A DNA stretch of 64,000 bases from positions 3,296,978-3,360,977 of the forward strand of contig NZ_OU015584.1 in the NCBI RefSeq assembly GCF_907165195.1. Direction: 5' to 3'. A model generated the notes under the pieces. That model was not told the DNA's origin. It saw nothing but the letters and a program-made list of their open reading frames with translations, and ran no database searches. The stretch comes from Parvicella tangerina (GTDB lineage Bacteria; Bacteroidota; Bacteroidia; Flavobacteriales_D; Parvicellaceae). Every line of letters starts with the position of its first letter. The first letter of the stretch is position 1. The position numbers and the translations under genes were made by a program. This document shows positions 1 to 9,889 of the stretch, piece by piece.

Positions 1-32
1 TAGAAGATTTAGAACTTAAAGGATCAGAGATT

Positions 33-857
33 ATGCAAGACTTCATTACGGCAACCAAATCATTATGCGAACAGCTGGAGTTGCTACACATGGAGGAAGC
101 TAATGTGAGTACGCGAAGTACTAAAGCTGCAAAACTGATCCGAAAGGTGCTAACTACTTTTAGGAAGAAAATAAGCGATAGCGGCTTTGTCAATGAAGAA
201 GATGAGATTCACTTTTTTAAGTATGTAAAACCTAGGGTTAATTCCTACCTCATCTTCTTCTCTGTCTTAGATGAAATTGAAACAGAACGATTGCTGGCTA
301 ATGACAAAGAGTACAATGATTGCATCGACAAGAAACAACGGATGTTCCGATATATCATGCGAGAAAACCGAGAGTTTGTGACCTACTATAAAAATGGTTT
401 GACTCACTTGGATCGGATCTATTTCTTGAGAGGTGCCAATCCCCTATCGTTATCTAAGCACTCCACTAAGCAATTAGATGATCCAGACTTCAACACTTCT
501 CATGATACAATTGCTGCCAACATCATGGCTTTTGACCTGTTTCAAAAGCATCTGTTCCCTAAATCTAAATTGAGTCCTAACTCACCTCCTCCACCTAAAC
601 TCAAGTGGACGGCCAACAAGTTGGACCTGGTGGAATTGATCTACGCGCTTCAATCTTCTGGTGCTCTCAATTATGGTGAGGCGGATCTTAAAGATATTTG
701 CGAAGCTTTTGAACAGATCTTTCAGTTCAAAGTAGGCGACTTATATCGATCATTTCATGATATCTCCAACCGAAAGAAACAACAGGTAAAATTTGTAAAT
801 CGATTTGAGGAATTGATTACTAAAAAGATTGAGGAGTTGGCCATGCCCTCAACATGA
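33..857 (+). CDS. RteC-family regulatory protein
   Basis: The 274-residue protein resembles the RteC family, first known as a regulator of excision and transfer of Bacteroides tetracycline-resistance conjugative elements. Family-like parts are the helical N-terminal half and the C-terminal block (about residues 195-270, 'LKWTANKLDLVELIYALQ' then 'GEADLKDICEAFE'). The start ATG at 33 is preceded by an AAAGGAT stretch. It reads towards the minus-strand metal-resistance operon. RteC relatives are common on mobile elements and as orphan chromosomal genes, so it hints at an integrative element but does not prove one. No integrase is visible in the window. Confidence 0.75.
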   Translation: MQDFITATKSLCEQLELLHMEEANVSTRSTKAAKLIRKVLTTFRKKISDSGFVNEEDEIHFFKYVKPRVNSYLIFFSVLDEIETERLLANDKEYNDCIDKKQRMFRYIMRENREFVTYYKNGLTHLDRIYFLRGANPLSLSKHSTKQLDDPDFNTSHDTIAANIMAFDLFQKHLFPKSKLSPNSPPPPKLKWTANKLDLVELIYALQSSGALNYGEADLKDICEAFEQIFQFKVGDLYRSFHDISNRKKQQVKFVNRFEELITKKIEELAMPST

Positions 858-953
858 GTACAAAAACACTTCCTGTTACAACAGTGTAATTTGACTTGTA
901 TCGTCAGCATATTATAAAGCAATCATCTTTTAATATTAGGACGTCATATTTCG

Positions 954-1379
954 CTATTCACCATTCCCCCTTGTAAAAAAGAAAGCAGAGTACTTTTTAT
1001 TTTTCACAAAAAAGATAACTTCAACTTTAAGGGGATCGTTAGAATCCAAGTGAACTCTGTAAGATTCATCGTCAATTTTATTCGTAATAACTTCAACTTT
1101 CTTTTCATTGTTTATTATTGAAACTTTACATGACACTTTTTTTTTAGTTACTATTTTTCCTGCATAATTCATTAAGTAAATAGTTGTATTATTGCTTTTT
1201 TGCATCCAATTGGTAACTACTTCGATATAATATTTTCCTGCTTTTTCCACTACACCATTATGAGGTGGATGATTTACTAGATTATATAAATCATTATCAT
1301 GGTTATGTCCGGAGTGATCATGTTGTGAAAATGATGAAATAGAGATTAATACATAAATTGTAAGTATTAGAAGTTTCAT
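954..1379 (-). CDS. small exported His-rich protein of the metal operon
   Basis: This 141-residue protein has a signal peptide (about residues 1-18, ending near SFSQ) and then a His-rich stretch (HDHSGHNHDND) followed by HPPHNG, which suggests periplasmic binding of a transition metal. The rest reads as beta-rich (KYYIEVV, VEVIFFV). It is the last gene of the minus-strand metal-resistance run, 18 bases after the P-type ATPase stop. I know no named family for it. A periplasmic metal buffer or sensor role is inferred from composition and context. Confidence 0.7.
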   Translation of the reverse strand: MKLLILTIYVLISISSFSQHDHSGHNHDNDLYNLVNHPPHNGVVEKAGKYYIEVVTNWMQKSNNTTIYLMNYAGKIVTKKKVSCKVSIINNEKKVEVITNKIDDESYRVHLDSNDPLKVEVIFFVKNKKYSAFFFTRGNGE

Positions 1380-1397
1380 TTTATTAATTTTTAGTTA

Positions 1398-3392
1398 TTA
1401 CCATTTCATTCGTTGTATTCTAATGGCATTCAATATTGCCAATAAGGCAACACCTACATCCGCAAAAACAGCTTCCCACATAGTGGCAATTCCGCCTGCA
1501 CCTAAAGCAAGTACAATTAACTTTACACCAAAAGCCAAGATGATATTTTGAATAACGATTTTCTTGGTCGCATGACTAATGGAAATAGCAGTATTGATCT
1601 TTGATGGATGGTCTGTTTGAATGACAACATCTGCAGTTTCTATGGCTGCATCACTACCCATTGCACCCATGGCGACACCAACATCACTAATGGCCAAAAC
1701 CGGTGCATCATTGATTCCATCACCAATAAAGGCAACAACTTTACTAGTATCAGCTTTAATGTCTTGAACCTTGCTCACTTTGTCTTCAGGTAGTAAACCT
1801 CCAAAAGCTTGTTGAATATTCAGGGTATTAGCCACTTTGGAAACAATACTTTTCTTATCACCTGACAGCATAACAGGAGTAATGTTCTGTTCGTGCAAGC
1901 TAGCTATAGTTTCTTTTGCATCTGCCTTAATTTGATCAGAAACAGTGATATACCCTTCATACTTTCCGTTCAAAGACACAACCACGATACTTTCAATAAT
2001 GGTGTTGATTTCATCTGGATAAGTGATTTCATTTTTTTGGAGCAATCTCGCATTACCCACCAATATCTGTTGGCCATTATGTTTGGCTTGAAGCCCATGG
2101 CCTGGTATTTCATGTACTTCACTAATTGCAACATTAGAATTTTGATCTGAAGCCTCAACTATAGCTTTGGCTATCGGATGTGTTGAGTTCTTTTCTACTG
2201 CGGCCACCAAGTTTAGAAATTCTGATTCATTCATAGTTTTAGAATGAATTTTTTCTACTTGAAAGATTCCCTGGGTTAGGGTTCCGGTTTTATCCATTAC
2301 CACGGTATTTACTTTAGTGAAAGCGTCCAGGTAATTAGAACCTTTAAAGAGTATCCCGTTTTTTGATGCTGCACCAATTCCACCAAAATACCCCAGTGGT
2401 ATAGAAATGACCAAAGCACATGGACATGAAATCACCAAGAAGATTAGAGCTCTGTAAAGCCAATCATTGAAAATATATTCGTCTACAAATAAGTATGGTA
2501 AAAAGGTTAGTGCTGCTGCTAATCCAACAACTATTGGGGTATAAATTCTAGCAAATTTTCGGATGAACAGTTCAGTGGGTGCTTTTTGAGAGGATGCATT
2601 TTCTACTAGCTCAAGAATTCTTGATAGCGAACTATCTGCATATTCTTTTGTAACATACACTTCTATGACTGGTCCTTCATTAATCATACCTGCCAGCACT
2701 TCTGCTTCTTTTTGGAGCTCCACCGGAACACTTTCACCAGTCAAGGCAGCCGTATTTAGAATTCCATGATCTGACAGTAGTACACCATCAAGCGGTACCT
2801 TTTCACCTGACCGTACTTGCAGTTTTTCACCAATATGCACATTCTCTGGTGTCACTTCAACAACTTTATCATCTTTGATCACATTGGCAGAATCAGGTCG
2901 TAGATCTAAAAGAGCCTTGATATTACCTTTGGCTTTTCTGACTGCAGCTGATTGGAAGAGTTCACCAATAGAATAGAAGAGCATCACGGCAACCGCTTCA
3001 GGGTATTCTCCTATATAAAATGCACCAACCGTTGCAATAATCATTAAGGTAAATTCTGAAAATAGGTCCTTTTTTACGGTAGCTTTCCAGGCATCTTTTA
3101 TCACGGGCAAAGCAACTGGTGCATAAGCAAGAATGTAAAGCCCTAAACGCACATAATTGTCATACCATTCAGGTTTGATGAGGTTGTCAAAAACAATGGC
3201 GATCATCAATAAAACAAATGTGATGATAGAAGGTATATATGGCTTTAATGCACTTGCTGATTTGCTTGTCTTCTCTTTAGGTTGATCGGCAATTAAGTTA
3301 ATCTTTTCCTCAACATGACAGCACTGAATTTCACCATCACCGTTATACGTGTGAAAATGCCTTTCGTTTGGTTTGATTTGATCTATATCCAT
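1398..3392 (-). CDS. zntA: P1B-2-type heavy-metal ATPase (Zn/Cd/Pb export)
   Basis: A 664-residue metal-translocating P-type ATPase. Visible motifs are the TGES actuator loop, the intramembrane Cys-Pro-Cys at about 323-325, the phosphorylation motif DKTGTLT with Asp367, the HP motif in NSTHPIAKA, and GDGINDAP. The last membrane region has a Lys followed by DVG (KLIVLALG...FADVG), the pattern of the P1B-2 subgroup that exports Zn2+, Cd2+ and Pb2+. There is no full N-terminal HMA domain, only a short His/Cys-containing tail (HFHTYNG, then CCH). It acts in the inner membrane and would move cytosolic metal to the periplasm, where the neighbouring RND pump could take it out of the cell. It overlaps the upstream ICMT-like gene by 10 bases. 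Confidence 0.92.
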   Translation of the reverse strand: MDIDQIKPNERHFHTYNGDGEIQCCHVEEKINLIADQPKEKTSKSASALKPYIPSIITFVLLMIAIVFDNLIKPEWYDNYVRLGLYILAYAPVALPVIKDAWKATVKKDLFSEFTLMIIATVGAFYIGEYPEAVAVMLFYSIGELFQSAAVRKAKGNIKALLDLRPDSANVIKDDKVVEVTPENVHIGEKLQVRSGEKVPLDGVLLSDHGILNTAALTGESVPVELQKEAEVLAGMINEGPVIEVYVTKEYADSSLSRILELVENASSQKAPTELFIRKFARIYTPIVVGLAAALTFLPYLFVDEYIFNDWLYRALIFLVISCPCALVISIPLGYFGGIGAASKNGILFKGSNYLDAFTKVNTVVMDKTGTLTQGIFQVEKIHSKTMNESEFLNLVAAVEKNSTHPIAKAIVEASDQNSNVAISEVHEIPGHGLQAKHNGQQILVGNARLLQKNEITYPDEINTIIESIVVVSLNGKYEGYITVSDQIKADAKETIASLHEQNITPVMLSGDKKSIVSKVANTLNIQQAFGGLLPEDKVSKVQDIKADTSKVVAFIGDGINDAPVLAISDVGVAMGAMGSDAAIETADVVIQTDHPSKINTAISISHATKKIVIQNIILAFGVKLIVLALGAGGIATMWEAVFADVGVALLAILNAIRIQRMKW

Positions 3393-3985
3393 CTTCGAAC
3401 TTTTTTCTTGTAATCAATATAATCTTGTCCGTGAGTGCTTTCTAGATATTCTTCTTCTAATCTTATTTGAATTTGAAGAATAAAATAACAAAGCACAAAA
3501 AGTGTTAATGTAATTGCATTTGGGGCGATAAGAAAGGTTCCTAAATAAATGAGCAACACTCCAAGAAAAACTGGATTTCTTGACAGTTTGAAAATTCCTA
3601 CTCTAACTAGTGTAGTCTTTTCTTCATAATCTATTCCAATTCGCCAAGAATTTGACATCTGATATTGAGCAACAATTGTCCAGATCAATGAGGCTATTAA
3701 TATACCAGTACCAGTCCATTTTAACACTTCTAAATGCATATAAGTGAGTGGACCTAAAAATGCTGAATAAATGTCTTCAAAAAATGAGAATAGTACGATT
3801 ACAGACAGACTTATAACTGTCATGATTTTGAATACAAATCCAATGTAATCATGAGCGTTTTCAGATTTACTGAAAACAAACGGATTTTGTCCTGTTTTTT
3901 TCCACTGCGCATAACTTCTGATCACGAAAACTTGAAAAAAGTAAACGATCATAAAAGCAGGCAAAAATATTTGAAACAATGTCAT
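3383..3985 (-). CDS. ICMT/PEMT-like integral membrane protein
   Basis: The 200-residue protein has about five hydrophobic segments and the C-terminal pattern of the isoprenylcysteine carboxyl methyltransferase / phospholipid methyltransferase superfamily: GIFKLSRNPVFLGVLLIYLG, then the charged tail RLEEEYLESTHGQDYIDYKKKVRRW. Relatives are often found inside heavy-metal resistance operons, and it lies between the RND genes and the ATPase here. The substrate is unknown. The shared operon makes an accessory role in metal efflux likely, but this is inference. Confidence 0.75.
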   Translation of the reverse strand: MTLFQIFLPAFMIVYFFQVFVIRSYAQWKKTGQNPFVFSKSENAHDYIGFVFKIMTVISLSVIVLFSFFEDIYSAFLGPLTYMHLEVLKWTGTGILIASLIWTIVAQYQMSNSWRIGIDYEEKTTLVRVGIFKLSRNPVFLGVLLIYLGTFLIAPNAITLTLFVLCYFILQIQIRLEEEYLESTHGQDYIDYKKKVRRWI

Positions 3986-4036
3986 AATCTAAATCTAAAA
4001 CAAGGTCAAAGGATAATCCCCTGACCTTTTGTGTAA

Positions 4037-4195
4037 TTAATGATCATGCCCGTCATGGTCACTATGGTCATGGTCATGATCCTCATGACTTTCTTCAGTG
4101 TTCGTACCTTCTTCACCTCCACCAAATGATGGTAAAGTTGTTAGACCAAAAGTTAAAAGCGCCATAAGCGTAATTGTTTGAAATTTAAGTTTCAT
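4037..4195 (-). CDS. very small exported His/Asp-rich protein
   Basis: A roughly 52-residue product: a hydrophobic signal peptide (MKLKFQTITLMALLTF), a GGGEEG linker, and a C-terminal tail of alternating His and Asp (ESHEDHDHDHSDHDGHDH). I chose the Met at 4195; a start at 4228 would add 11 residues of no clear use before the signal peptide. The tail is an obvious metal ligand, so a periplasmic Zn/Co/Cd buffer is a fair guess. It lies between the adaptor and the ICMT-like gene in the same operon. Confidence 0.6.
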   Translation of the reverse strand: MKLKFQTITLMALLTFGLTTLPSFGGGEEGTNTEESHEDHDHDHSDHDGHDH

Positions 4196-4229
4196 ACCGT
4201 TGTTATTTATTGATTTCAGATTAAACATA

Positions 4230-5410
4230 TTAATGGCTGTGTTCAGCCTCTCCTTTTTTCAATTCAGCCATTAGGTTGTAAGCATTATTCCATGCAATTA
4301 AAGTTCCCTCTAATAAAGGCTCGAAAAGCTTGATTTCGAGCCATCCTCCATCTTTGACACCGACAGCAACTTCAATAGGTTCAAAAGCCCATTTATCAGC
4401 CTCTTTCTTAGCTTTGAATATGTAGTATTTCTCTTCTTCTCTCACCACGGCTTCTTCAGGCAAGGCTTTACTCATATAATCTTCTACAATAATTCTTCCT
4501 TTCACATACATACCTGGAATCAAATGTCCTTCTTTATTATCAATTTTCGCATGAATGAGAACCGCTTTAGGATTTTGTTCAAAGCTTTGACCTACGGAAT
4601 ATATCGTAGCGGTCAATGTTTTATCAGGTACTGATTCAACTGAGAACAATAAATTTTGGCCTTCTTTGACTTTGTGAACATCGGATTCAAACACGAAAAG
4701 ATCCACATGTACATGCTCATTATCAATAATTTCAAACATACTCGTTTCTGGATTGACATATTGACCAATTTTTACTTCTACAAGCCTTATATAACCATTA
4801 ATAGGGCTTCGAAGGGCCACAGTTTGTGACACTTTATTTTCTTGCAGATTAGAAACACTAATTCCAATCAATTGTAGTTGTGCTTCCAATCCGTTTACAA
4901 CTCCAATTTTTGAATTATAGTCTGATTTAAGTTGTTGAAAATCCTTCCCACTCGTAATCTTGTCTTCATAGAGTTTGGACTGTCGTTCATATTCCTGTTC
5001 CAAAAACTGTAGATCATTCCAATTAGTTATGTATTCTGTCTGTAGTTGAATAAGATCTGGGTGAGCTAGAAAAGCCAATATCTGGCCTTTCTTTACCATT
5101 TCACCTTCCGTTACTTCTATGCTTTTGACATTGGCGCCAATTACTGCAGTAACCTCAGCTTGATTTTGTGGAGACACTTTTAATTCACCATTAGCCTCAA
5201 CATAAGTCCCGAGATTTCTTTTTGGCAGAGTGTCAACCTTGATTCCAAGAGCATTGAATTGATCTTCTGAAAAGTGAATTTCGTCTCCATGCTCTTCTTC
5301 ACTGTGTCCATGACCATGATCATGTTCATCATGTCCTTCGCTTTCATTGCTAGCACATGATACCAGCAATAGAAAGAAAAATGCTATATATATATATTGT
5401 TCTTTTTCAT
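4230..5410 (-). CDS. czcB: CzcB-type RND adaptor lipoprotein, signal peptide out of frame
   Basis: A membrane-fusion adaptor of the HlyD/CusB type: His-rich N-terminus (HDEHDHGHGHSEEEHGDE), a lipoyl-like half, an alpha-hairpin (ITNWNDLQFLEQEYERQ...), a second lipoyl-like half (VALRSPINGYIRLVEVKIG) and a beta-barrel. It would link the inner-membrane pump to the outer-membrane channel. The open frame begins only at a TTG (5369), inside what should be a lipoprotein signal. The ATG at 5408-5410, 11 bases after the CzcA stop, reads into a stop within a TA tract (5385-5396). Removing one TA unit gives MKKNNIYIAFFFLLLVSC joined to the frame, a complete lipoprotein signal with lipobox L-V-S-C. The gene is therefore either switched off, damaged or misread. 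Confidence 0.85.
5385..5396. repeat. (TA)6 tract in the adaptor signal-peptide codons
   Basis: Six TA units (followed by one more T) lie five codons after the expected ATG of the adaptor gene. In the present length the reading frame from that ATG stops within the tract; with five units (or eight) it is open through the whole lipoprotein. Slippage of such a tract would switch the gene on or off. Confidence 0.8.
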
Positions 5411-5421
5411 TTATTAAATTT

Positions 5422-8400
5422 TTATTGTCCTAACAAATAAGCCATATTAATGGCAGCTTCATTGTGTTTTTTTATTGAATATATGTAGTCTTTTTTTACT
5501 TGGATTCCTCTTTCAAGAATTTGTAAATAACTCATGAAATCAATGCTTCCACTTTCAAAACTTTGTTGCGCATTTTTAATCATCAAATCTGATTGTGGTA
5601 GGCCTGTTATTTCATAATATGAAAGATTCTGCATTTCTTTATACAATTGCTGTAATTGAATTTCGAACTGGTTATTTATAGAAATGAAATAGCTATCTGA
5701 ATTAATTTGAGCATTCTCTATTTCAATTTTAGCCGAAATTATTTTTGATTTGTATGAACCAAAAAACAACGGAATGTTAATACCAAACTGCACTCCTGTA
5801 AAGCGATCACTCATAGTTGCTTCGGAGCCTGACTGAGTAGGTGTACCAATCAATGACTGATTAAAATATCCAACCGATAAATCTGGCATAAATTGAGCTT
5901 TACTAGCTTTGATTTTTGCACTTGCAATTTCTACTTGTTGATTTGTAAAAGCTAAAAAAGGGTTATTGGCTAATAACGAACTATCTTGCAAATAAGCCAT
6001 TTCCATTTTAATCAATTCATTTGGCATGAAATTCAAACCGATTGAATCATTGAGAAGAATACTAATTTCTTTTTGCTGAATTAAATTATCGGCATTCAAG
6101 ATACTTAGCATATTTTTTATCTCTAATAGTTTCGATTCAGCCGTCACTTTCTCAAGTAGATTCGTTTCTTCTACTTCATATCTAATCTGAGCTGCCTCAA
6201 CAAATTTTGACATTAACGAATCTTCATAAACTAATAGTTTATTATACTCATTCAGGTATGCTAATTGATTCCATCCTTTTCTGATTAACCATCGTAGTTT
6301 GTTTCTGACCACCTCCAATTCTAGTTCTGAGCCCACAACTTGCTCCTTTGCTAAGTTCCATTGAGAGGTATAAACAGTGGGGAATTCAAAATCCTGCGAA
6401 ATACTAAACCCAAAGTCGTTTTCAGTACTATTGTATTGTCCGTACTGACCATTGAAATTGGTTTTACTGGGATTAAAGGTTCCCTTTTTGTTCTGTTGAC
6501 TCAGTAGTATTTGGTTTTCAGCCAACTTTACTTCATTGTTGTTTTGAAACCCAATTGTTATTGCTTGGTCAACATCAGTTATGACACTATCGGTTTGACT
6601 TTTTCCACTGAACGGTAGCGTCATTAAACCTACAACAATTAGAATTGAAGCTAAACTGCCATTTGGTTTAAGGTTTTTGCGGTTACTCATTTGTTCTGTC
6701 CATTTATAAAGTATCGGTAATACAAATAGCGTTAAGAATGTTGCTGTGATCATTCCTCCAATTACAACTGTAGCCAATGGTTGTTGAACCTCAGCTCCGG
6801 CTGATGTAGATATTGCCATGGGTAAAAATCCAAGAATATCGGTCAAGGCAGTTAAGAGAATTGGTCTAATTCTTCGTTTTGCACCCAATTTGATTCGTTC
6901 ATTCAAGTCGTTAACTCCCTCATCCTTAAGCTCATTCCAACCACTAATAAGCACCAATCCGTTCAGCACGGCTACTCCAAACAACACTATAAATCCCACC
7001 CCAGCTGATATGCTGAAAGGCATTCCACGCATCCACAAAAAGAATACACCTCCAATTGCAGCTAATGGAATTGCCATGTAGATCATTAATGATTGTTTGA
7101 ATGATTTTAAAGCAAAAAGGATTAAAATGAAGATCAGTCCTAAAGCAATTGGCACCACAATTTGAAGCCTCGCACTTGCCCGTTCTAAATTCTCAAATGC
7201 TCCTCCATACCGGATGTAATATCCTGGTGGAAGGGTTAATTCTGCATCTAGTTTTTGCTTAATCTCTTCAACCAGAGATTTAACATCTCTTCCTCTCACA
7301 TTGATTCCAACATATGATCTTCTGTTTGTATTATCTCTACTGATTTGCATAGGTCCTGATTGATAGCTTATATCTGCTATCTCTTTCATTGGAATTTGAG
7401 ATCCATTAGAAGCGGTCACATAAAGGTTATTGATGTCATCGATGCTTTGTTTGTGTTCCTCATCTAATCTCACTACAAGATCAAAACGTTTTTCCCCTTC
7501 AAAGATCACTCCTGCTATTCCTCCTGCAAAGGCTGTTTGGATGAGACTATTCAATTCATTGATTTGTAACCCGTATTGAGCCACTTTTGCTCTATTGTAA
7601 TGAACTGTGATCTGAGGCAGGCCACTCGTTGCCTCTGCTTTCATATCTCCAATTCCATCAATACCAGCTATGATCTTACTTATTTCTTCTACTTTTTCTG
7701 AAAGAATATCAAGATCATCACCGTACAACTTTATGGCAACATCTTCTCGAACTCCAGTGATCAATTCATTAAAACGCATTTCAATAGGTTGTGTAAATTC
7801 ATAATTCACTCCTGGCACTTTTTCTAATCGTTCTTTCATCATGTCAATCAACTCTGACTTTGATCTGCCCGTTCCCCATTCGTCTTCTGGATGCAGGATT
7901 ACAAAAACGTCAGCAATATCCATTGGCATTGGATCCGTAGGAACATCTGCCACTCCAATTCTACTGTATATATGTTTTACTTCAGGGAATTCTTCCATTA
8001 CGATCTGTTCAATTTCGGTAGTGGTTTCAATGGTTTCAGATAATGAAGAACCTGGTTTTAAGATGGCATGAAAAGCAATGTCACCCTCATCTAATTGAGG
8101 GATAAACTCACCGCCCATTTTACTAAAAGTAAATACGGCAAATGCCAGTAATGTCAAGGCTCCTAAGACAACCCATTTTCCGACTTTAAGCACACCTCCC
8201 AGAGTTTTATCATAAATGCGTTCAAAAAACTCAACTAATTTGTCTCCCCATGATTTTTTCTTAGCCCCAGGTCTTAAAAACCAAGCTGACATCATTGGTA
8301 CATAGGTTAAGCACAGAATCATTACACCAATCATGGCAAACATGAATGTTAGTGCCATGGGTTTGAACATCTTTCCTTCTACACCTTGTAAGGCTAGAAT

Positions 8401-9786
8401 AGGAATAAACACAATTAAAATGATCAACTGCCCAAAAAAAGCAGAATTCATCATTTTACTGGCAGATTTTTTAGCTATTTCATCACGATCTTCTGCGTTT
8501 ATCTTTTGACCTTTTAGGAGCTTGTCATGCATTAAGAAAACAGTACCCTCTACTATAATTACGGCTCCATCCACTATGATTCCGAAATCAATTGCACCTA
8601 AGCTCATAAGGTTCGCCCATACCCCAAAAACATGCATTAGAATAAAAGCAAACAATAATGACAATGGAATGGTCGAAGCAACTATCAATCCTCCTCTCCA
8701 GTTTCCTAAGAGAAATACCAGCACGAAGATTACGATTAGTGCCCCTTCAATTAAGTTTTGACTTACAGTGCCTGTTGTTTTGGCGATTAAGTCGCTCCTA
8801 TCTAAAAAGGGTTCTATCCTTACACCATTCGGGAGTGATTTTTGGATTTCATCTATTCGCTCTTTTACGGCATTAATAACATCATTTGAATTAGCTCCTT
8901 TAAGCATTAAAATCATACCACCAACGGCTTCTCCTTTGCCATCTTTCGTAAACGAACCGTACTTAATCGCTTTACCAAATTGAACTGTAGCTACATCTTT
9001 TACTGTGATCGGAATACTGTTAACATTTTTTATAACGATATGTTCAATATCTTCAAGTGTTCTGGCTAGTCCTTCTCCTCTTATAAAGTTAGCGTAATGG
9101 TCTTTTTCAATATATGCTCCGCCAGTATTTTGGTTGTTTCCTTCCAAAGCACTAAAAACTTCAAGCATCGTAACATTCATGTTCTTTAGTTTGTCAGGAT
9201 CAACAGTAACTTCATATTGCTTGACATCACCACCAAACGCATTTACTTCAACAACCCCAGAGACCATTGACATTTGTCTTTTAACAATCCAGTCTTGAAT
9301 GGTTCTTAGATCAACTGGAGAGTATTCATCTTTGTGTGCCTCATCAACTTCAAGGGTGTATTGATAGATTTCTCCGAGTCCTGTTGAGATTGGTCCCATC
9401 TCAGGTTCCCCAAATTCTGATGGAATGTCATTTTTTACTTGATTTAGCTTTTCAGACACCAATTGCCTCGGCAAATAGGTACCCATATCATCCTCAAATA
9501 CTATGGTAACTACTGAAAGGCCAAACCTTGAAACAGATCGTATTTCAACTACACCTGGCAAATTTGACATGGCAATTTCTACGGGATATGTAACAAACTG
9601 CTCAATGTCTTCAGTTCCCAAATTTGGAGCTTGGGTGATAACTTGAACCTGATTATTAGTGATGTCAGGTACAGCATCAAGTGGTACTTTGGTCATACTC
9701 CAAAAACCACCTGCTATTAATGCAACCGTCATAAGGCCAATCAATAGCTTATTCTTTATTGAAAAATTTATTATTTGATTAATCAT
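5422..9786 (-). CDS. czcA: CzcA-type RND heavy-metal pump fused to a TolC-like channel
   Basis: A 1454-residue protein. Residues 1 to about 1035 form a heavy-metal RND transporter with the TM4 pattern DFGIIVDGAVIIVE, which fits the HME1/HME2 (Co, Zn, Cd, Ni) groups rather than the Cu/Ag pumps. From about residue 1070 it is an outer-membrane efflux protein of the CzcC/TolC type. Fusions like this are known in Bacteroidota. The junction keeps a signal-peptide-like stretch (MSNRKNLKPNGSLAS, a hydrophobic run, then FSGKSQ), which could thread the channel part through the inner membrane or be cleaved. It works with the adaptor downstream to expel metal across both membranes. Confidence 0.9.
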   Translation of the reverse strand: MINQIINFSIKNKLLIGLMTVALIAGGFWSMTKVPLDAVPDITNNQVQVITQAPNLGTEDIEQFVTYPVEIAMSNLPGVVEIRSVSRFGLSVVTIVFEDDMGTYLPRQLVSEKLNQVKNDIPSEFGEPEMGPISTGLGEIYQYTLEVDEAHKDEYSPVDLRTIQDWIVKRQMSMVSGVVEVNAFGGDVKQYEVTVDPDKLKNMNVTMLEVFSALEGNNQNTGGAYIEKDHYANFIRGEGLARTLEDIEHIVIKNVNSIPITVKDVATVQFGKAIKYGSFTKDGKGEAVGGMILMLKGANSNDVINAVKERIDEIQKSLPNGVRIEPFLDRSDLIAKTTGTVSQNLIEGALIVIFVLVFLLGNWRGGLIVASTIPLSLLFAFILMHVFGVWANLMSLGAIDFGIIVDGAVIIVEGTVFLMHDKLLKGQKINAEDRDEIAKKSASKMMNSAFFGQLIILIVFIPILALQGVEGKMFKPMALTFMFAMIGVMILCLTYVPMMSAWFLRPGAKKKSWGDKLVEFFERIYDKTLGGVLKVGKWVVLGALTLLAFAVFTFSKMGGEFIPQLDEGDIAFHAILKPGSSLSETIETTTEIEQIVMEEFPEVKHIYSRIGVADVPTDPMPMDIADVFVILHPEDEWGTGRSKSELIDMMKERLEKVPGVNYEFTQPIEMRFNELITGVREDVAIKLYGDDLDILSEKVEEISKIIAGIDGIGDMKAEATSGLPQITVHYNRAKVAQYGLQINELNSLIQTAFAGGIAGVIFEGEKRFDLVVRLDEEHKQSIDDINNLYVTASNGSQIPMKEIADISYQSGPMQISRDNTNRRSYVGINVRGRDVKSLVEEIKQKLDAELTLPPGYYIRYGGAFENLERASARLQIVVPIALGLIFILILFALKSFKQSLMIYMAIPLAAIGGVFFLWMRGMPFSISAGVGFIVLFGVAVLNGLVLISGWNELKDEGVNDLNERIKLGAKRRIRPILLTALTDILGFLPMAISTSAGAEVQQPLATVVIGGMITATFLTLFVLPILYKWTEQMSNRKNLKPNGSLASILIVVGLMTLPFSGKSQTDSVITDVDQAITIGFQNNNEVKLAENQILLSQQNKKGTFNPSKTNFNGQYGQYNSTENDFGFSISQDFEFPTVYTSQWNLAKEQVVGSELELEVVRNKLRWLIRKGWNQLAYLNEYNKLLVYEDSLMSKFVEAAQIRYEVEETNLLEKVTAESKLLEIKNMLSILNADNLIQQKEISILLNDSIGLNFMPNELIKMEMAYLQDSSLLANNPFLAFTNQQVEIASAKIKASKAQFMPDLSVGYFNQSLIGTPTQSGSEATMSDRFTGVQFGINIPLFFGSYKSKIISAKIEIENAQINSDSYFISINNQFEIQLQQLYKEMQNLSYYEITGLPQSDLMIKNAQQSFESGSIDFMSYLQILERGIQVKKDYIYSIKKHNEAAINMAYLLGQ

Positions 9787-9889
9787 AACAATTTTATTCT
9801 TGTAAACATGACCCTGTTATATACAAGGAACGACTTAAACGCACGTGCTAATAAACACCAAACGTTCATGTAGAATTCAATTAGAACTC

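Noticed and set aside
8522-8983. Plus-strand reading frames inside the CzcA gene
   Set aside because: They are antisense to a clear, long family member and show no family pattern of their own.
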